Source: Clostridiales bacterium oral taxon 876 str. F0540 | GTDB taxonomy: Bacteria; Bacillota; Clostridia; Clostridiales; Clostridiaceae | Direction: 5' to 3' | Length of the DNA stretch: 64,000 nucleotides | Assembly: GCA_000466585.1 (NCBI GenBank) | Contig: KE993502.1 | Coordinates: 1-64,000, forward strand | In this document: piece after piece, positions 44,901 to 53,694 of the stretch | Layout of the letters: each line of letters starts with the position of its first letter | Numbering within the stretch: the first letter of the stretch is position 1 | Notes under the pieces: generated by a model | Database searches by the model: none | The model's input: only the letters and a program-made list of their open reading frames with translations | What the model was told of the DNA's origin: nothing | Made by a program: the position numbers and the translations under genes

Positions 44901-45092
44901 AATCCCCCTCCTCCCCAAAGAAATAGACAATAATATAATTTTATAGGACATTGTAATTTTCTTCAAGTACTTATACCATAAAACATAAAAATAGTTTGCT
45001 ATTAGATAGATTATTTCACATAGTCCTATATATAAACTGTATATTTACTATTTTATTGTATTTAAATAGAGATATACTTTTCATATAAAAAC

Positions 45093-45125
45093 AAGAAAAG
45101 GAGTTCCCTTAGGTTCTCCTTTTTT
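45093..45125 (-). terminator. Weak terminator of the small helical protein gene
   Basis: AAAAAAGGAG and CTCCTTTTC arms around an imperfect centre (two mismatches), T-rich on the minus strand. Confidence 0.55.
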
Positions 45126-45129
45126 CATA

Positions 45130-45321
45130 TTATAAATTTGATAATCCAGATGCAATACCTTCGCAATGATTAACACAATTGTCAACATGATTTAATTCTT
45201 CTTCTATTCTCTGCTTTATGCTTCCATTTTCAGCATTATTTGAAGCTTTTCCTAAGCAGTTTTTAGCCTCTCTTAAGCTTGAAAGAGCGCTTTCTATATG
45301 TCTTCTTGCTTCATCATTCAT
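45130..45321 (-). CDS. Small helical protein, function unknown
   Basis: 63 residues beginning MNDEARRHIESALSSLREAK and ending EGIASGLSNL. Three cysteines are spread along amphipathic helices (NCLGK, NCVNHCEG). No membrane segment or signal peptide. AAGGAGG is seven bases before the ATG, so it is well expressed in principle. A short free-standing gene between recJ and the histidine kinase, with a weak terminator of its own. I do not recognise a characterised family. Confidence 0.72.
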   Translation of the reverse strand: MNDEARRHIESALSSLREAKNCLGKASNNAENGSIKQRIEEELNHVDNCVNHCEGIASGLSNL

Positions 45322-45408
45322 AATTGTTCCTCCTTAGCTTTATACATTTTTAATTTTGTTCTTTGTTATTATATGCAAAAACCTAAGGTTAATTCAGATT
45401 ATATACTT

Positions 45409-47178
45409 TTAAGATACTCTATAGCTTGCAATAACTAATTGAACCGATCTATTGCCCATGTATTCATTAATATTGATTGAATAAACAATATCTATACTTA
45501 TATCATTTTGCATTCCTTCATACATCTTTTGAAACTCATATTCACCATAGTTATCAAAAACCATTTTGTTGAATTCATCAATGTCGCCAAAGTAAATTGC
45601 ATCTATAAGCTTATAATTTGAAGTTATAAGTTTTAGTTTTAGCACGTTTTTGTTTGCACCTAATATTGCTGCTCTTTGTATCTTTATTTTTTTCTCTGCA
45701 AATAAAGGCTTCGCATTCCCTTTACCAAAGGGCTCTAAGCTCATAATTTCCTCTGCCAGATTCATGGTTATACTCGAAAGAGGCAGCTGCATATCTATAG
45801 TTACTTTCGGTATTATGTCCTCCTTACTTAGGGGACAGTTTTGATTTAGTTTTCTTCTAAGCAAATCAATATTTTCTTTCTTTATTGATAGTCCTGCAGC
45901 CATAGGATGACCACCGAATTTATCAAGTAATTCCTTACATTTTAACAATTCTTCAAACATATTATACTCTTCTATAGATCTTCCCGAACCTTTTGCGCCT
46001 TCTTGCGCCAATGTTAATATAAAAGTTGGCAGATTATATTTTTCTCTAATTCTGCCAGCTATTATACCTGCAACACTCTCATGTATATCCGGTATAAAAA
46101 CTACTAAAACTTTATCTTTTTTAAGCTCAGAGCTTTCAATTATTTCTACTGCCTTTTCCACTCCATTACTGGTTATTTCCTGCCTTTCCTTATTAAGCAC
46201 ATGAAGCTTTTTTGCTAACTCCTTAGCTTCATTTACATCATCGGATAGAAAAAGCTTTAACGACCATACAGCTTGTTCTAATCGTCCTGATGCATTAATG
46301 CTGGGACCAACAACAAAACCTAGGGAATAAACTGTTATTTCTTTATTTATAATCCCCGTCTCTTCAAATAATGCCTTTAGTCCAATATTGCTCGTATTGT
46401 TTAATAGTTTAAGCCCATACTTAACAATAATTCTATTTTCATCAGTAAGATCAACAACATCACAAACAGTTGCTATTGCAGCATATTCTAAAAGTTCATA
46501 AGCTTCTGATTTTGGTATACCCATTAAATCAAACAATATTTCCGAGAATTTGAAAACTACTCCTGCACCACAAAGATATTTGAAAGGATATTTACAATCA
46601 AGCTGCTTAGGATTAATTACAGCATCTGCTTCCGGGATAATGTATTTTTTATTACCATAATCTTCTTCAACAAATGGTATATCATGGTGATCAGTAATAA
46701 TAACAATTATTCCAAGTTCCTTAGCAAGCTTAACCTGATTAATTGCAGCAATACCATTATCACAAGTTATAATAACATCCACATTATTTTCTTTTGCATT
46801 TACAATTATACTTTCATTAATTCCATAGCCTTCCTTAACCCTATCTGGTATATGATACTCTACATAGGCATTACATTTGGACAATGCTGTATACAATAAA
46901 TAGGTACTTATCACTCCGTCAACATCATAATCCCCGACTACCAATATTTTTAACCTTCTCTTAATTGCATTCTTAATAATATCAGCACCTTTTTCAATAT
47001 CTTTCATAAGCCTTGCATCATATAACTGTTCTTTGGAAGGATTTAAAAATTTATATGCTCTATCCTTTTCTGATACTCCTCTATTTACTAATATTCTGGC
47101 AATAATCTCGCTGCAATTTAATTCCTTCATCATTTTTTTATAATCGTATTTTATGTTTTTAAGCATCCATCTTTCCAT
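45409..47178 (-). CDS. recJ: Single-strand DNA-specific exonuclease RecJ
   Basis: 589 residues. RecJ degrades 5' ssDNA in recombination and mismatch repair. DHH phosphoesterase motifs: VVGDYDVDGVIST, ITCDNGIAA, ITDHHDIPF, NPKQLDCKYPFKYLCGAG; the DHHA1 part has GSGRSIEEYNMF and KFGGHPMAAGLSI. The C-terminal OB-like domain (about 460-589) is divergent. Starts ATG at 47178 or four codons in; no strong ribosome site separates them. It is of normal length for clostridial RecJ. Confidence 0.93.
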   Translation of the reverse strand: MERWMLKNIKYDYKKMMKELNCSEIIARILVNRGVSEKDRAYKFLNPSKEQLYDARLMKDIEKGADIIKNAIKRRLKILVVGDYDVDGVISTYLLYTALSKCNAYVEYHIPDRVKEGYGINESIIVNAKENNVDVIITCDNGIAAINQVKLAKELGIIVIITDHHDIPFVEEDYGNKKYIIPEADAVINPKQLDCKYPFKYLCGAGVVFKFSEILFDLMGIPKSEAYELLEYAAIATVCDVVDLTDENRIIVKYGLKLLNNTSNIGLKALFEETGIINKEITVYSLGFVVGPSINASGRLEQAVWSLKLFLSDDVNEAKELAKKLHVLNKERQEITSNGVEKAVEIIESSELKKDKVLVVFIPDIHESVAGIIAGRIREKYNLPTFILTLAQEGAKGSGRSIEEYNMFEELLKCKELLDKFGGHPMAAGLSIKKENIDLLRRKLNQNCPLSKEDIIPKVTIDMQLPLSSITMNLAEEIMSLEPFGKGNAKPLFAEKKIKIQRAAILGANKNVLKLKLITSNYKLIDAIYFGDIDEFNKMVFDNYGEYEFQKMYEGMQNDISIDIVYSININEYMGNRSVQLVIASYRVS

Positions 47179-47253
47179 GAAATCACATCCATCTCTTCAA
47201 ATTAAACAGTAATTTTTTTGCTTTTCAAAATATTTCCTTGGAAATATTTTGAA

Positions 47254-48465
47254 TTAAACATTTATTATTTGAATTGACGGATTTATAAGTACTTTATTTA
47301 TTACCTCAAAAATTTCTTTATAACTTACATCATCTAATTTTTCATTATTATATAAATTAAAATCATTAAACATTAATTCATTTGTAGTCATGTTTTTAGA
47401 CAATACTATGGATTTTTCTATTTCTAGTTCTCTCTTAAGCTTTATTATTTTAGAATTTCTTAGTATAGTGTCTTTACTAAAATAATCTCTATCATTCTTA
47501 ACAGTCTCAATGACCTCTAGAACTAACTTCAAAGCATTTTCTGTATTTTGCAAAGAAGTACCCATGTTAATAGAAAATAGTTTTATTCCCTTTTCATATT
47601 TTACTGTACTTCTTATATCATACACCAATCCATATTTTGTCCTTATACAATCATATAACAAACTGCTAGTCCCCTCTCCAAAGCTTGTATTGAATAAGTA
47701 TAAAGCATTAATCTCTCTTTCATCCAACCCATGTATTGGAAATATAATTTGTATTTTACTGCCTTGAATACCCTCACGTTTATCTGCAAAAATGCCAGAA
47801 TTATTATTTTCATATAACGCAATCTCTTTTTTCATATACTTTTTATCCCAGCTGCCAAACATTCCTGAAACCTCCCTAAATACTTCGTCAGAGCTTAAAG
47901 AGGACACAACTGAAATAACACAGTTACTTGGCGCATAAAACTCGTTATAAAAGTCTTTTATATCTTGAAGAGTAATTGATCTTACACTTTTTTCTGTACC
48001 GATTATGAGATTCTTTATTCTTCTTTGGTTAAAAGCGTTATGAAAAAGCATATCTTCACAATGCTGAGATACATCATCCTTCCATTCTATAAGTTCCTCT
48101 AAAATAATATTTATTTCCTCTTTAAACCCTTCCTCTGGGAAAGAAGGATTTAAAATAATATCAGAATATAGTTCAAAACCCTTATGGAAGTCATCACTTA
48201 AGGTGGTTCCGTAATAAATACAGTAAGGATAATTTGTCATGGCATTATTAAAGCCGAATATCTCATCACATTGATTATTTATTTCATATTCGCTTCTGCT
48301 CTTTGTTCCTTTAAACACCATATGTTCTACAGCATGAGCTGTCCCAAGCTTATATCCTTCCTCCATCAAAGCGCCGGCTTCAAAGCCAATGCAAAAGGAA
48401 GTAATATTACTTTCTCTATATTCATAAATCAATCTTAACCCATTTTCTAATATATATTTTTTCAA
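47254..48465 (-). CDS. M16-family (pitrilysin-like) zinc peptidase
   Basis: 403 residues. The inverted zinc motif HAVEH (44-48) with the third ligand expected in EELIEW about 75 residues on; KIQIIFPIHGL and SFGEGTSSLLYDCIR are family blocks in the second half. Relatives process peptides or act with YmxG/PqqL types. The start is TTG at 48465 with AAGGAGAG upstream. 76 bp downstream of recJ's promoter region in the same direction; no terminator seen between. Confidence 0.85.
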   Translation of the reverse strand: MKKYILENGLRLIYEYRESNITSFCIGFEAGALMEEGYKLGTAHAVEHMVFKGTKSRSEYEINNQCDEIFGFNNAMTNYPYCIYYGTTLSDDFHKGFELYSDIILNPSFPEEGFKEEINIILEELIEWKDDVSQHCEDMLFHNAFNQRRIKNLIIGTEKSVRSITLQDIKDFYNEFYAPSNCVISVVSSLSSDEVFREVSGMFGSWDKKYMKKEIALYENNNSGIFADKREGIQGSKIQIIFPIHGLDEREINALYLFNTSFGEGTSSLLYDCIRTKYGLVYDIRSTVKYEKGIKLFSINMGTSLQNTENALKLVLEVIETVKNDRDYFSKDTILRNSKIIKLKRELEIEKSIVLSKNMTTNELMFNDFNLYNNEKLDDVSYKEIFEVINKVLINPSIQIINV

Positions 48466-48612
48466 ATTATTTCTCTCCTTATCATTTTTCTAGATAGCTA
48501 CACTCAATAGATGTCTAGTTAATCGAACATAAATTTTATTTCTTTTGTAAATTATAAGAAACTCTCCAAAGAGATTTATTTCAAAATTAAATTATACCTT
48601 AAATTCATAATA

Positions 48613-48651
48613 ACAAAAAGTTCCTAGATGCGCTATCTAGGAACTTTTTAT
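48613..48651 (-). terminator. Terminator of the KimA-like permease gene
   Basis: Perfect 14-bp stem AAAAAGTTCCTAGA/TCTAGGAACTTTTT (48615-48628 with 48636-48649), loop of 7. Confidence 0.93.
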
Positions 48652-48658
48652 ATTAATT

Positions 48659-50503
48659 TTATTCTTGAATTATATACGGCACAGTTACAACAACAATATT
48701 TCTTCTTTTATACAACATATTCTTTATAAATAATGAAGTTTGATTATGAAGTATGTTGTGCCACCACTTTGTAATAACAAACTGGCTTACAACTACCGTA
48801 ACGATTTCTCCCGGTTTTGATGCATGCTCTTCTGATTCTATAAATTTGACTAGAGGCTCATACACATCTCTATAAGGAGAATTTTTAATAATAAGAGGAA
48901 CGCCAACATTATATTCTTCCCACTTTTTTCTAAGTTTTTCAGCACACTCAGCATCTGTGGAAACGTGAAAAGCCACAATATTACTTGATAAATGTTTGGC
49001 ATAATTTAAAGATTTAATAAAGGATTTATTTAAACTATCTACCAGTATAACAACATGTTGCTTATCATTATTTGGAATGACTTCTTTTGGTCTTAAATCA
49101 AATGAAAGCTTAAGCTGTTCAGCAACCTTTAAATAGTGTCTTCTTATTCTTAACATAATAACTACTAATAAAGGAATCAGTATGCATACAATCCATGCTC
49201 CATGAAGGAACTTAGTTGCCCCGATAATTATTACTGTGCAAAAGGTTACTACAGCACCAGTACCATTTATTACAGCCTTATGCCTCCATCCTGGCGTTTT
49301 TTCTCTAACCCATTTTGTAAACATACCCGATTGAGAAAGAGTAAAGGAGATAAATACACCAACAGCATATAGAGGCATTAAAAGATGCGTACTACCACTA
49401 AAGATTATTGCAAGAAGACTGGACGCTGTACATAGAAGTATAATTCCATTTGAAAAACTAAGTCTCTTTCCTCTTCTGGCAAATTGTCTAGGAGCATATC
49501 CATCCCTTGCAATAAAGGATAAAAGCAGTGGAAAATCTGCAAAAGCTGTATTTGCAGCCATTATTAATATTAAAGCTGTTGTAAACTGCAATGCATAAAA
49601 CATAAACCCGCTGCCAAAAACCTGAGTTCCTATTTGCGCAAGTACAGTCATGCTTGGGTCTGGCGCTGCATGATACAATGTTGAAAGATAAGATAGTCCA
49701 CCAAATATAAATAATACTGTTCCAGCCAATAATCCAAGCACTATCTTAGCGTGTTTTTGTGCTGGTGCTTTAAAATTAGGAATACCGTCACTAACTGCTT
49801 CTACTCCTGTCAATGCAGTACAACCTGATGCAAAAGCTTTAAGAAATAATAATATTGTTATATTCTCCATTGTTTCTTTAGTTTGTATATGAACTATTGG
49901 AGAAGGTCTATACCCTAAGAAATAATATCTAACAATACCAGTTACAATCATTACTCCAACAGTTAAAATAAATAGATAAGTTGGAACACCAAACATTCTA
50001 GAAGAATCCTTAATACCTCTTAAATTTCCTATAGTTAAAAGCACAATTATTAGTACTGTGATAAGAACCCTATGAGGCAAAAGTTCAGGTATCGCAGAAG
50101 TTATAGCTGCAGTTCCAGCACTTGTACTTACTGCAACAGTTAAAATATAATCAATCGATAGAGAAGCTGCTGCTGTCAATGAAGGTATAGTTCCTAAATT
50201 ATCTTTTGAAACAATATATGAACCTCCACCGTGAGGATAATTATCAATAGTCTGTCTGTAAGAAAAAACTAATAAAAATAAAAGAAAAACTATACATAGC
50301 GCTGCATAAAACATGTACTTATAAGACATCATACCCATAACTGGTATAAGTACCCATAATATTTCCTCTCCTGCATAAGCTACAGATGAAATAGCATCAC
50401 TTGATAAAATAGGCAGTCCCCAAAGCACATTGAATTTTTCATGGCTTAATTGATCAGTGGTTAATGTCTCTCCGATTAGTAGTCTTCTTAATTTTGAAAA
50501 CAT
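48659..50503 (-). CDS. KimA/YdaO-like APC-superfamily potassium importer
   Basis: 614 residues. The N-terminus SHEKFNVLWGLPILSSDAISSVAYAGEEIL, then about 12 hydrophobic segments to residue about 460 and a soluble C-terminal domain (about 485-614, VVILVDSLNKSFIKSL) match the KimA group, which imports K+ with protons and is inhibited by c-di-AMP. In B. subtilis it is preceded by a c-di-AMP riboswitch; here no such structure is recognised upstream. Alternative: amino-acid permease of the same superfamily. A sigma-A promoter is seen at 50550-50578 and a terminator follows. Confidence 0.78.
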   Translation of the reverse strand: MFSKLRRLLIGETLTTDQLSHEKFNVLWGLPILSSDAISSVAYAGEEILWVLIPVMGMMSYKYMFYAALCIVFLLFLLVFSYRQTIDNYPHGGGSYIVSKDNLGTIPSLTAAASLSIDYILTVAVSTSAGTAAITSAIPELLPHRVLITVLIIVLLTIGNLRGIKDSSRMFGVPTYLFILTVGVMIVTGIVRYYFLGYRPSPIVHIQTKETMENITILLFLKAFASGCTALTGVEAVSDGIPNFKAPAQKHAKIVLGLLAGTVLFIFGGLSYLSTLYHAAPDPSMTVLAQIGTQVFGSGFMFYALQFTTALILIMAANTAFADFPLLLSFIARDGYAPRQFARRGKRLSFSNGIILLCTASSLLAIIFSGSTHLLMPLYAVGVFISFTLSQSGMFTKWVREKTPGWRHKAVINGTGAVVTFCTVIIIGATKFLHGAWIVCILIPLLVVIMLRIRRHYLKVAEQLKLSFDLRPKEVIPNNDKQHVVILVDSLNKSFIKSLNYAKHLSSNIVAFHVSTDAECAEKLRKKWEEYNVGVPLIIKNSPYRDVYEPLVKFIESEEHASKPGEIVTVVVSQFVITKWWHNILHNQTSLFIKNMLYKRRNIVVVTVPYIIQE

Positions 50504-50549
50504 AATTTACTCTCCTGATAAAATAGTATTTTATAAATTACATTCCACT

Positions 50550-50578
50550 ATTATATAGTAGGGCTTGTCTATATACAA
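50550..50578 (-). promoter_or_regulatory. Sigma-A promoter of the KimA-like gene
   Basis: TTGTAT (50573-50578, minus strand), 17-base spacer, TATAAT (50550-50555). Leader about 40 nt, too short for a riboswitch. Confidence 0.75.
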
Positions 50579-50697
50579 TTCCCGCAATAGCCGTTTTATA
50601 TCTAAATTAGACTGTTTTAGACAAATTATTAATAAAAAGTTTACAGTTAGTTTGATTTTTGTTAAAAATCTAACTATAGGTACGCCGCTCAAAATAA

Positions 50698-50742
50698 AAA
50701 GACATGCGCATCAAATGTAAACGATACGCAAATCTTTTAATT
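50698..50742 (-). terminator. Imperfect terminator after parC
   Basis: AAAAGA/TCTTTT and TGCG/CGCA pairs with mismatches between, directly after the stop codon at 50744. A further stem (GTTAGATTTTT / AAAAATC..ACTAAC) at about 50650-50680 may help. Confidence 0.5.
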
Positions 50743-50743
50743 T

Positions 50744-53677
50744 TTAAATTATTTTAACTTCTTTTATAACTTCATCAAAAACTATAAGCATCAGGCTTAA
50801 TCCCCTGCCTGCTCTATTTTGAAGTTTTATACTTCCAAGATTGATTGATTTTTTATTTTTTTTATTTGTTGTAAGCTGCACCTCTTTATTTATAGGTTCA
50901 CTTAAAGCAATTTCATCGTTTCTTCTATGTTGATATATTGATGAGGAGTTTATAATACTTCCAAATAGAACCTCATCATCTTCTTTTAAGCTAATTGCAA
51001 TCACTCCAGCAGCAGCTCTTCCCATTGAAGGTACATCTGAACCTCTAAATCTTATTCCTAATGCTCTTTTTGTAACAACAAATATGTCTTTATTTTCCTC
51101 ATCACTTAAAAAATCTACTGCTATTAATTTATCTTTATCATTTTTAAATTTATAAGCGAGAGCAGTTAAATAATCTCCCTTAAATTCATCTAACAAAGTT
51201 TTCTTAATCATGCCATTTTTAGTAAAGAAATATACCGAAATTGGCTCTTCACATTTATTTGTCTTAAGTATATTTAAAACTTTAATATCACTTGATATTG
51301 TATCAAATAAATCCTGCAGCCTTATTTCTCTATCTTCAAGTCCGCTAAAGAGATTTGTTTGCAGCTTCAGAACATTTCCATCCTCCAAGAAAATAAGAAT
51401 GTCCTCTTTTGAGTAACTGAATATATACTTGTCTTTTTTAGGAAGACTTCTCTTATTGTTTGTAACTCTTATCACGCCTTCTTCGTTAACCAATAAATAA
51501 AATTCTCTATATTCAAATTCGTTGATAAATTCAGTAGAAACAACTTTATCTTTTGGAGGAATTGCAGCTAAGATAGTCGATGCTATATTTCTATCAGCGG
51601 CATCAAGATGCGGTTCCTCAACAGCAAATGTAAGTCCCTTCTCCGTGATAACTTTAATAAACCCATTCTCACTATTGTTATCAGACAGACTAACAGAAAC
51701 TAAAAGTTCATCTTCCTTAAGTTTTAAAGCCATAAGCTTAGAATAGTTGGTTATAAACTTATCAATACTCGTCTTTTTTATGTTGCATTTATTTGTAATA
51801 AACACGAAATTATTAGACTCTGACAAAGATTCAAAAGAAAATACTGATATTATTTTTTCGCTGCTTAAATCCAGACCTTTTACTATATCATCAAGTCTTT
51901 CGCCCTTGTCTTTCCACTTATACTCAGGAATCGAAACACCTTTAATCTGGTACACGTTTCCCTTATCAGTAAAGAACATAACTGTATGTCTCGTATTTGA
52001 TTCTACAAAAAATTTATTAAAATCGCCTTCTCTGTAGTCTATATCTTCAACACTACTGTTTATTCTGTTGAATGCCTTTAGAGGAGTTCTTTTTATAAAG
52101 CCTTCATTTGATAAAGTGATTACAGTATCTTCAACTATAATAAGTTCATCTAGGTTAATTTTAGCTTCTTCGTCATCCTCTATTATTTCAGTTCTTCGTG
52201 CATCACCGTACTTTTCTTTAATTTCAATTAGCTCAAGCTTAATTACTTTTAAGAGTTCTTTTTCATTTTCAAGTATCTTTCTAAGTCTTTTAATTTCTTT
52301 TTCGAGTTCCTTATATTCTTTTTCAAAGGTTTTAATTTCAAGCCCTGTAAGTTTATATAACATTAATTCAACAATAGCCTGAGCTTGTATTTCTGTAAAA
52401 CCAAAGGTATTCATTAAGTTATTCTCAGAATCCTTTTTAGACTTTGAGGCTCTGATAAGAGCAATAATTTCATCCATTATATCAATTGCTTTTATGAAAC
52501 CTTCAACTATATGAAACCTTTTTTCTGCAGATTGAAGTTCTTTTTCAGTTCTTCTTCTTACAACATCCTTTTGGTGATTAACGTAATGCTTTATTATGGT
52601 CTTGAGTCCCATAGTCTCAGGTTTTCCATTTGCTAAAGCAACCATATTAAAGCTTATATTGCTTTGTAAATCAGTTTTCTTATATAAATATTTTAATAGT
52701 TTTTCCGCACCATCAAAATCCACTGATTTCTTAAGTTCTATTACAGCTCTTATGCCGTTTCTATCAGATTCATCTCTGATATCTGTTATAGCTTCTAGAG
52801 CCTTAGAGTGCTTTTTATCATCTGTCATTTCAGAAATAGCCTGAAGAAGTTTTGCTTTGGATTTTCTATATGGAAATTCTGTAATTACGATTCCTAATCT
52901 TCCATTATCAAGCTTTTCAACCTTAGCATTTGCCCTTAAAGTAACTCTTCCTTCACCTGTTTCATATGCAGATAATAATGAATTTTTTCCAATCAAAATC
53001 CCACCTGTAGGGAGATCAGGTCCTTTTATATAATTAATAAGCTCGCTTGTTGTTATATCATTATTGTCGATATAGGCTAAAGTACCATCAATAACTTCAT
53101 TGAGATTATGTGGAGGTATGTTTGTAGCTAATCCTACAGCTATACCGAATGCACCATTTACTAAAAGGTTTGGAAATCTTCCCGGAAGAACCTTTGGTTC
53201 CAACTCAGTGTTAGAATAATTATCAACCATTTCTACTATATCTTTATCAATATCTTTGATCATTTCCATAGCTAAAGGTGTTAGTCTAGCTTCTGTATAA
53301 CGCATTGCAGCCGCGCTATCCCCATCTTGACTGCCCCAATTCCCGTGGCCATCTATAAGTGGCTTTCTCGTTGAAAAATCTTGTGCCAATATTACCATTG
53401 CTTCATAAACAGAAGAGTCTCCATGCGGATGATATTTACCTAAAATATCCCCTACTATTCTTGCTGATTTATAATAAGGCTTGTCTGGGAAAGCTCTAAG
53501 AGTATATGCTCCGTAAAGAATCCTTCTATGAACAGGCTTAAGTCCGTCTCTCACATCAGGAAGCGCCCTGTCTTTAGCTACCTCAACTGCATACGGAAGA
53601 TAGTTATCGGGCATAGCTTCCTCGAGAGGCACCTTTATTATATTATTATCCTTAGGTATATCTATTTTCTTAGCCAT
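50744..53677 (-). CDS. parC: DNA topoisomerase IV subunit A
   Basis: 977 residues. The breakage-reunion domain has LPDVRDGLKPVHRRILYG, the quinolone-determining GDSSVYEAM (86-93, with susceptible-type Ser), catalytic Tyr127 in AAMRYTEARL, and PNLLVNGAFGIAVGLATN. The C-terminal beta-pinwheel (about 500-970) lacks a GyrA box, which supports ParC over GyrA. 17 bp after parE in the same transcript. It decatenates chromosomes. Length is above the average ParC because of the long C-terminal domain. Confidence 0.92.
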   Translation of the reverse strand: MAKKIDIPKDNNIIKVPLEEAMPDNYLPYAVEVAKDRALPDVRDGLKPVHRRILYGAYTLRAFPDKPYYKSARIVGDILGKYHPHGDSSVYEAMVILAQDFSTRKPLIDGHGNWGSQDGDSAAAMRYTEARLTPLAMEMIKDIDKDIVEMVDNYSNTELEPKVLPGRFPNLLVNGAFGIAVGLATNIPPHNLNEVIDGTLAYIDNNDITTSELINYIKGPDLPTGGILIGKNSLLSAYETGEGRVTLRANAKVEKLDNGRLGIVITEFPYRKSKAKLLQAISEMTDDKKHSKALEAITDIRDESDRNGIRAVIELKKSVDFDGAEKLLKYLYKKTDLQSNISFNMVALANGKPETMGLKTIIKHYVNHQKDVVRRRTEKELQSAEKRFHIVEGFIKAIDIMDEIIALIRASKSKKDSENNLMNTFGFTEIQAQAIVELMLYKLTGLEIKTFEKEYKELEKEIKRLRKILENEKELLKVIKLELIEIKEKYGDARRTEIIEDDEEAKINLDELIIVEDTVITLSNEGFIKRTPLKAFNRINSSVEDIDYREGDFNKFFVESNTRHTVMFFTDKGNVYQIKGVSIPEYKWKDKGERLDDIVKGLDLSSEKIISVFSFESLSESNNFVFITNKCNIKKTSIDKFITNYSKLMALKLKEDELLVSVSLSDNNSENGFIKVITEKGLTFAVEEPHLDAADRNIASTILAAIPPKDKVVSTEFINEFEYREFYLLVNEEGVIRVTNNKRSLPKKDKYIFSYSKEDILIFLEDGNVLKLQTNLFSGLEDREIRLQDLFDTISSDIKVLNILKTNKCEEPISVYFFTKNGMIKKTLLDEFKGDYLTALAYKFKNDKDKLIAVDFLSDEENKDIFVVTKRALGIRFRGSDVPSMGRAAAGVIAISLKEDDEVLFGSIINSSSIYQHRRNDEIALSEPINKEVQLTTNKKNKKSINLGSIKLQNRAGRGLSLMLIVFDEVIKEVKII

Positions 53678-53694
53678 TTTCTCAAACCTTTCCT

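Noticed and set aside
50504..50743. c-di-AMP (ydaO-yuaA) riboswitch before the KimA-like gene
   Set aside because: The expected conserved blocks are not seen and the promoter lies too close to the gene.
51747..52382. Long plus-strand frames opposite parC
   Set aside because: Ser-rich antisense readings of a conserved topoisomerase; no start context.
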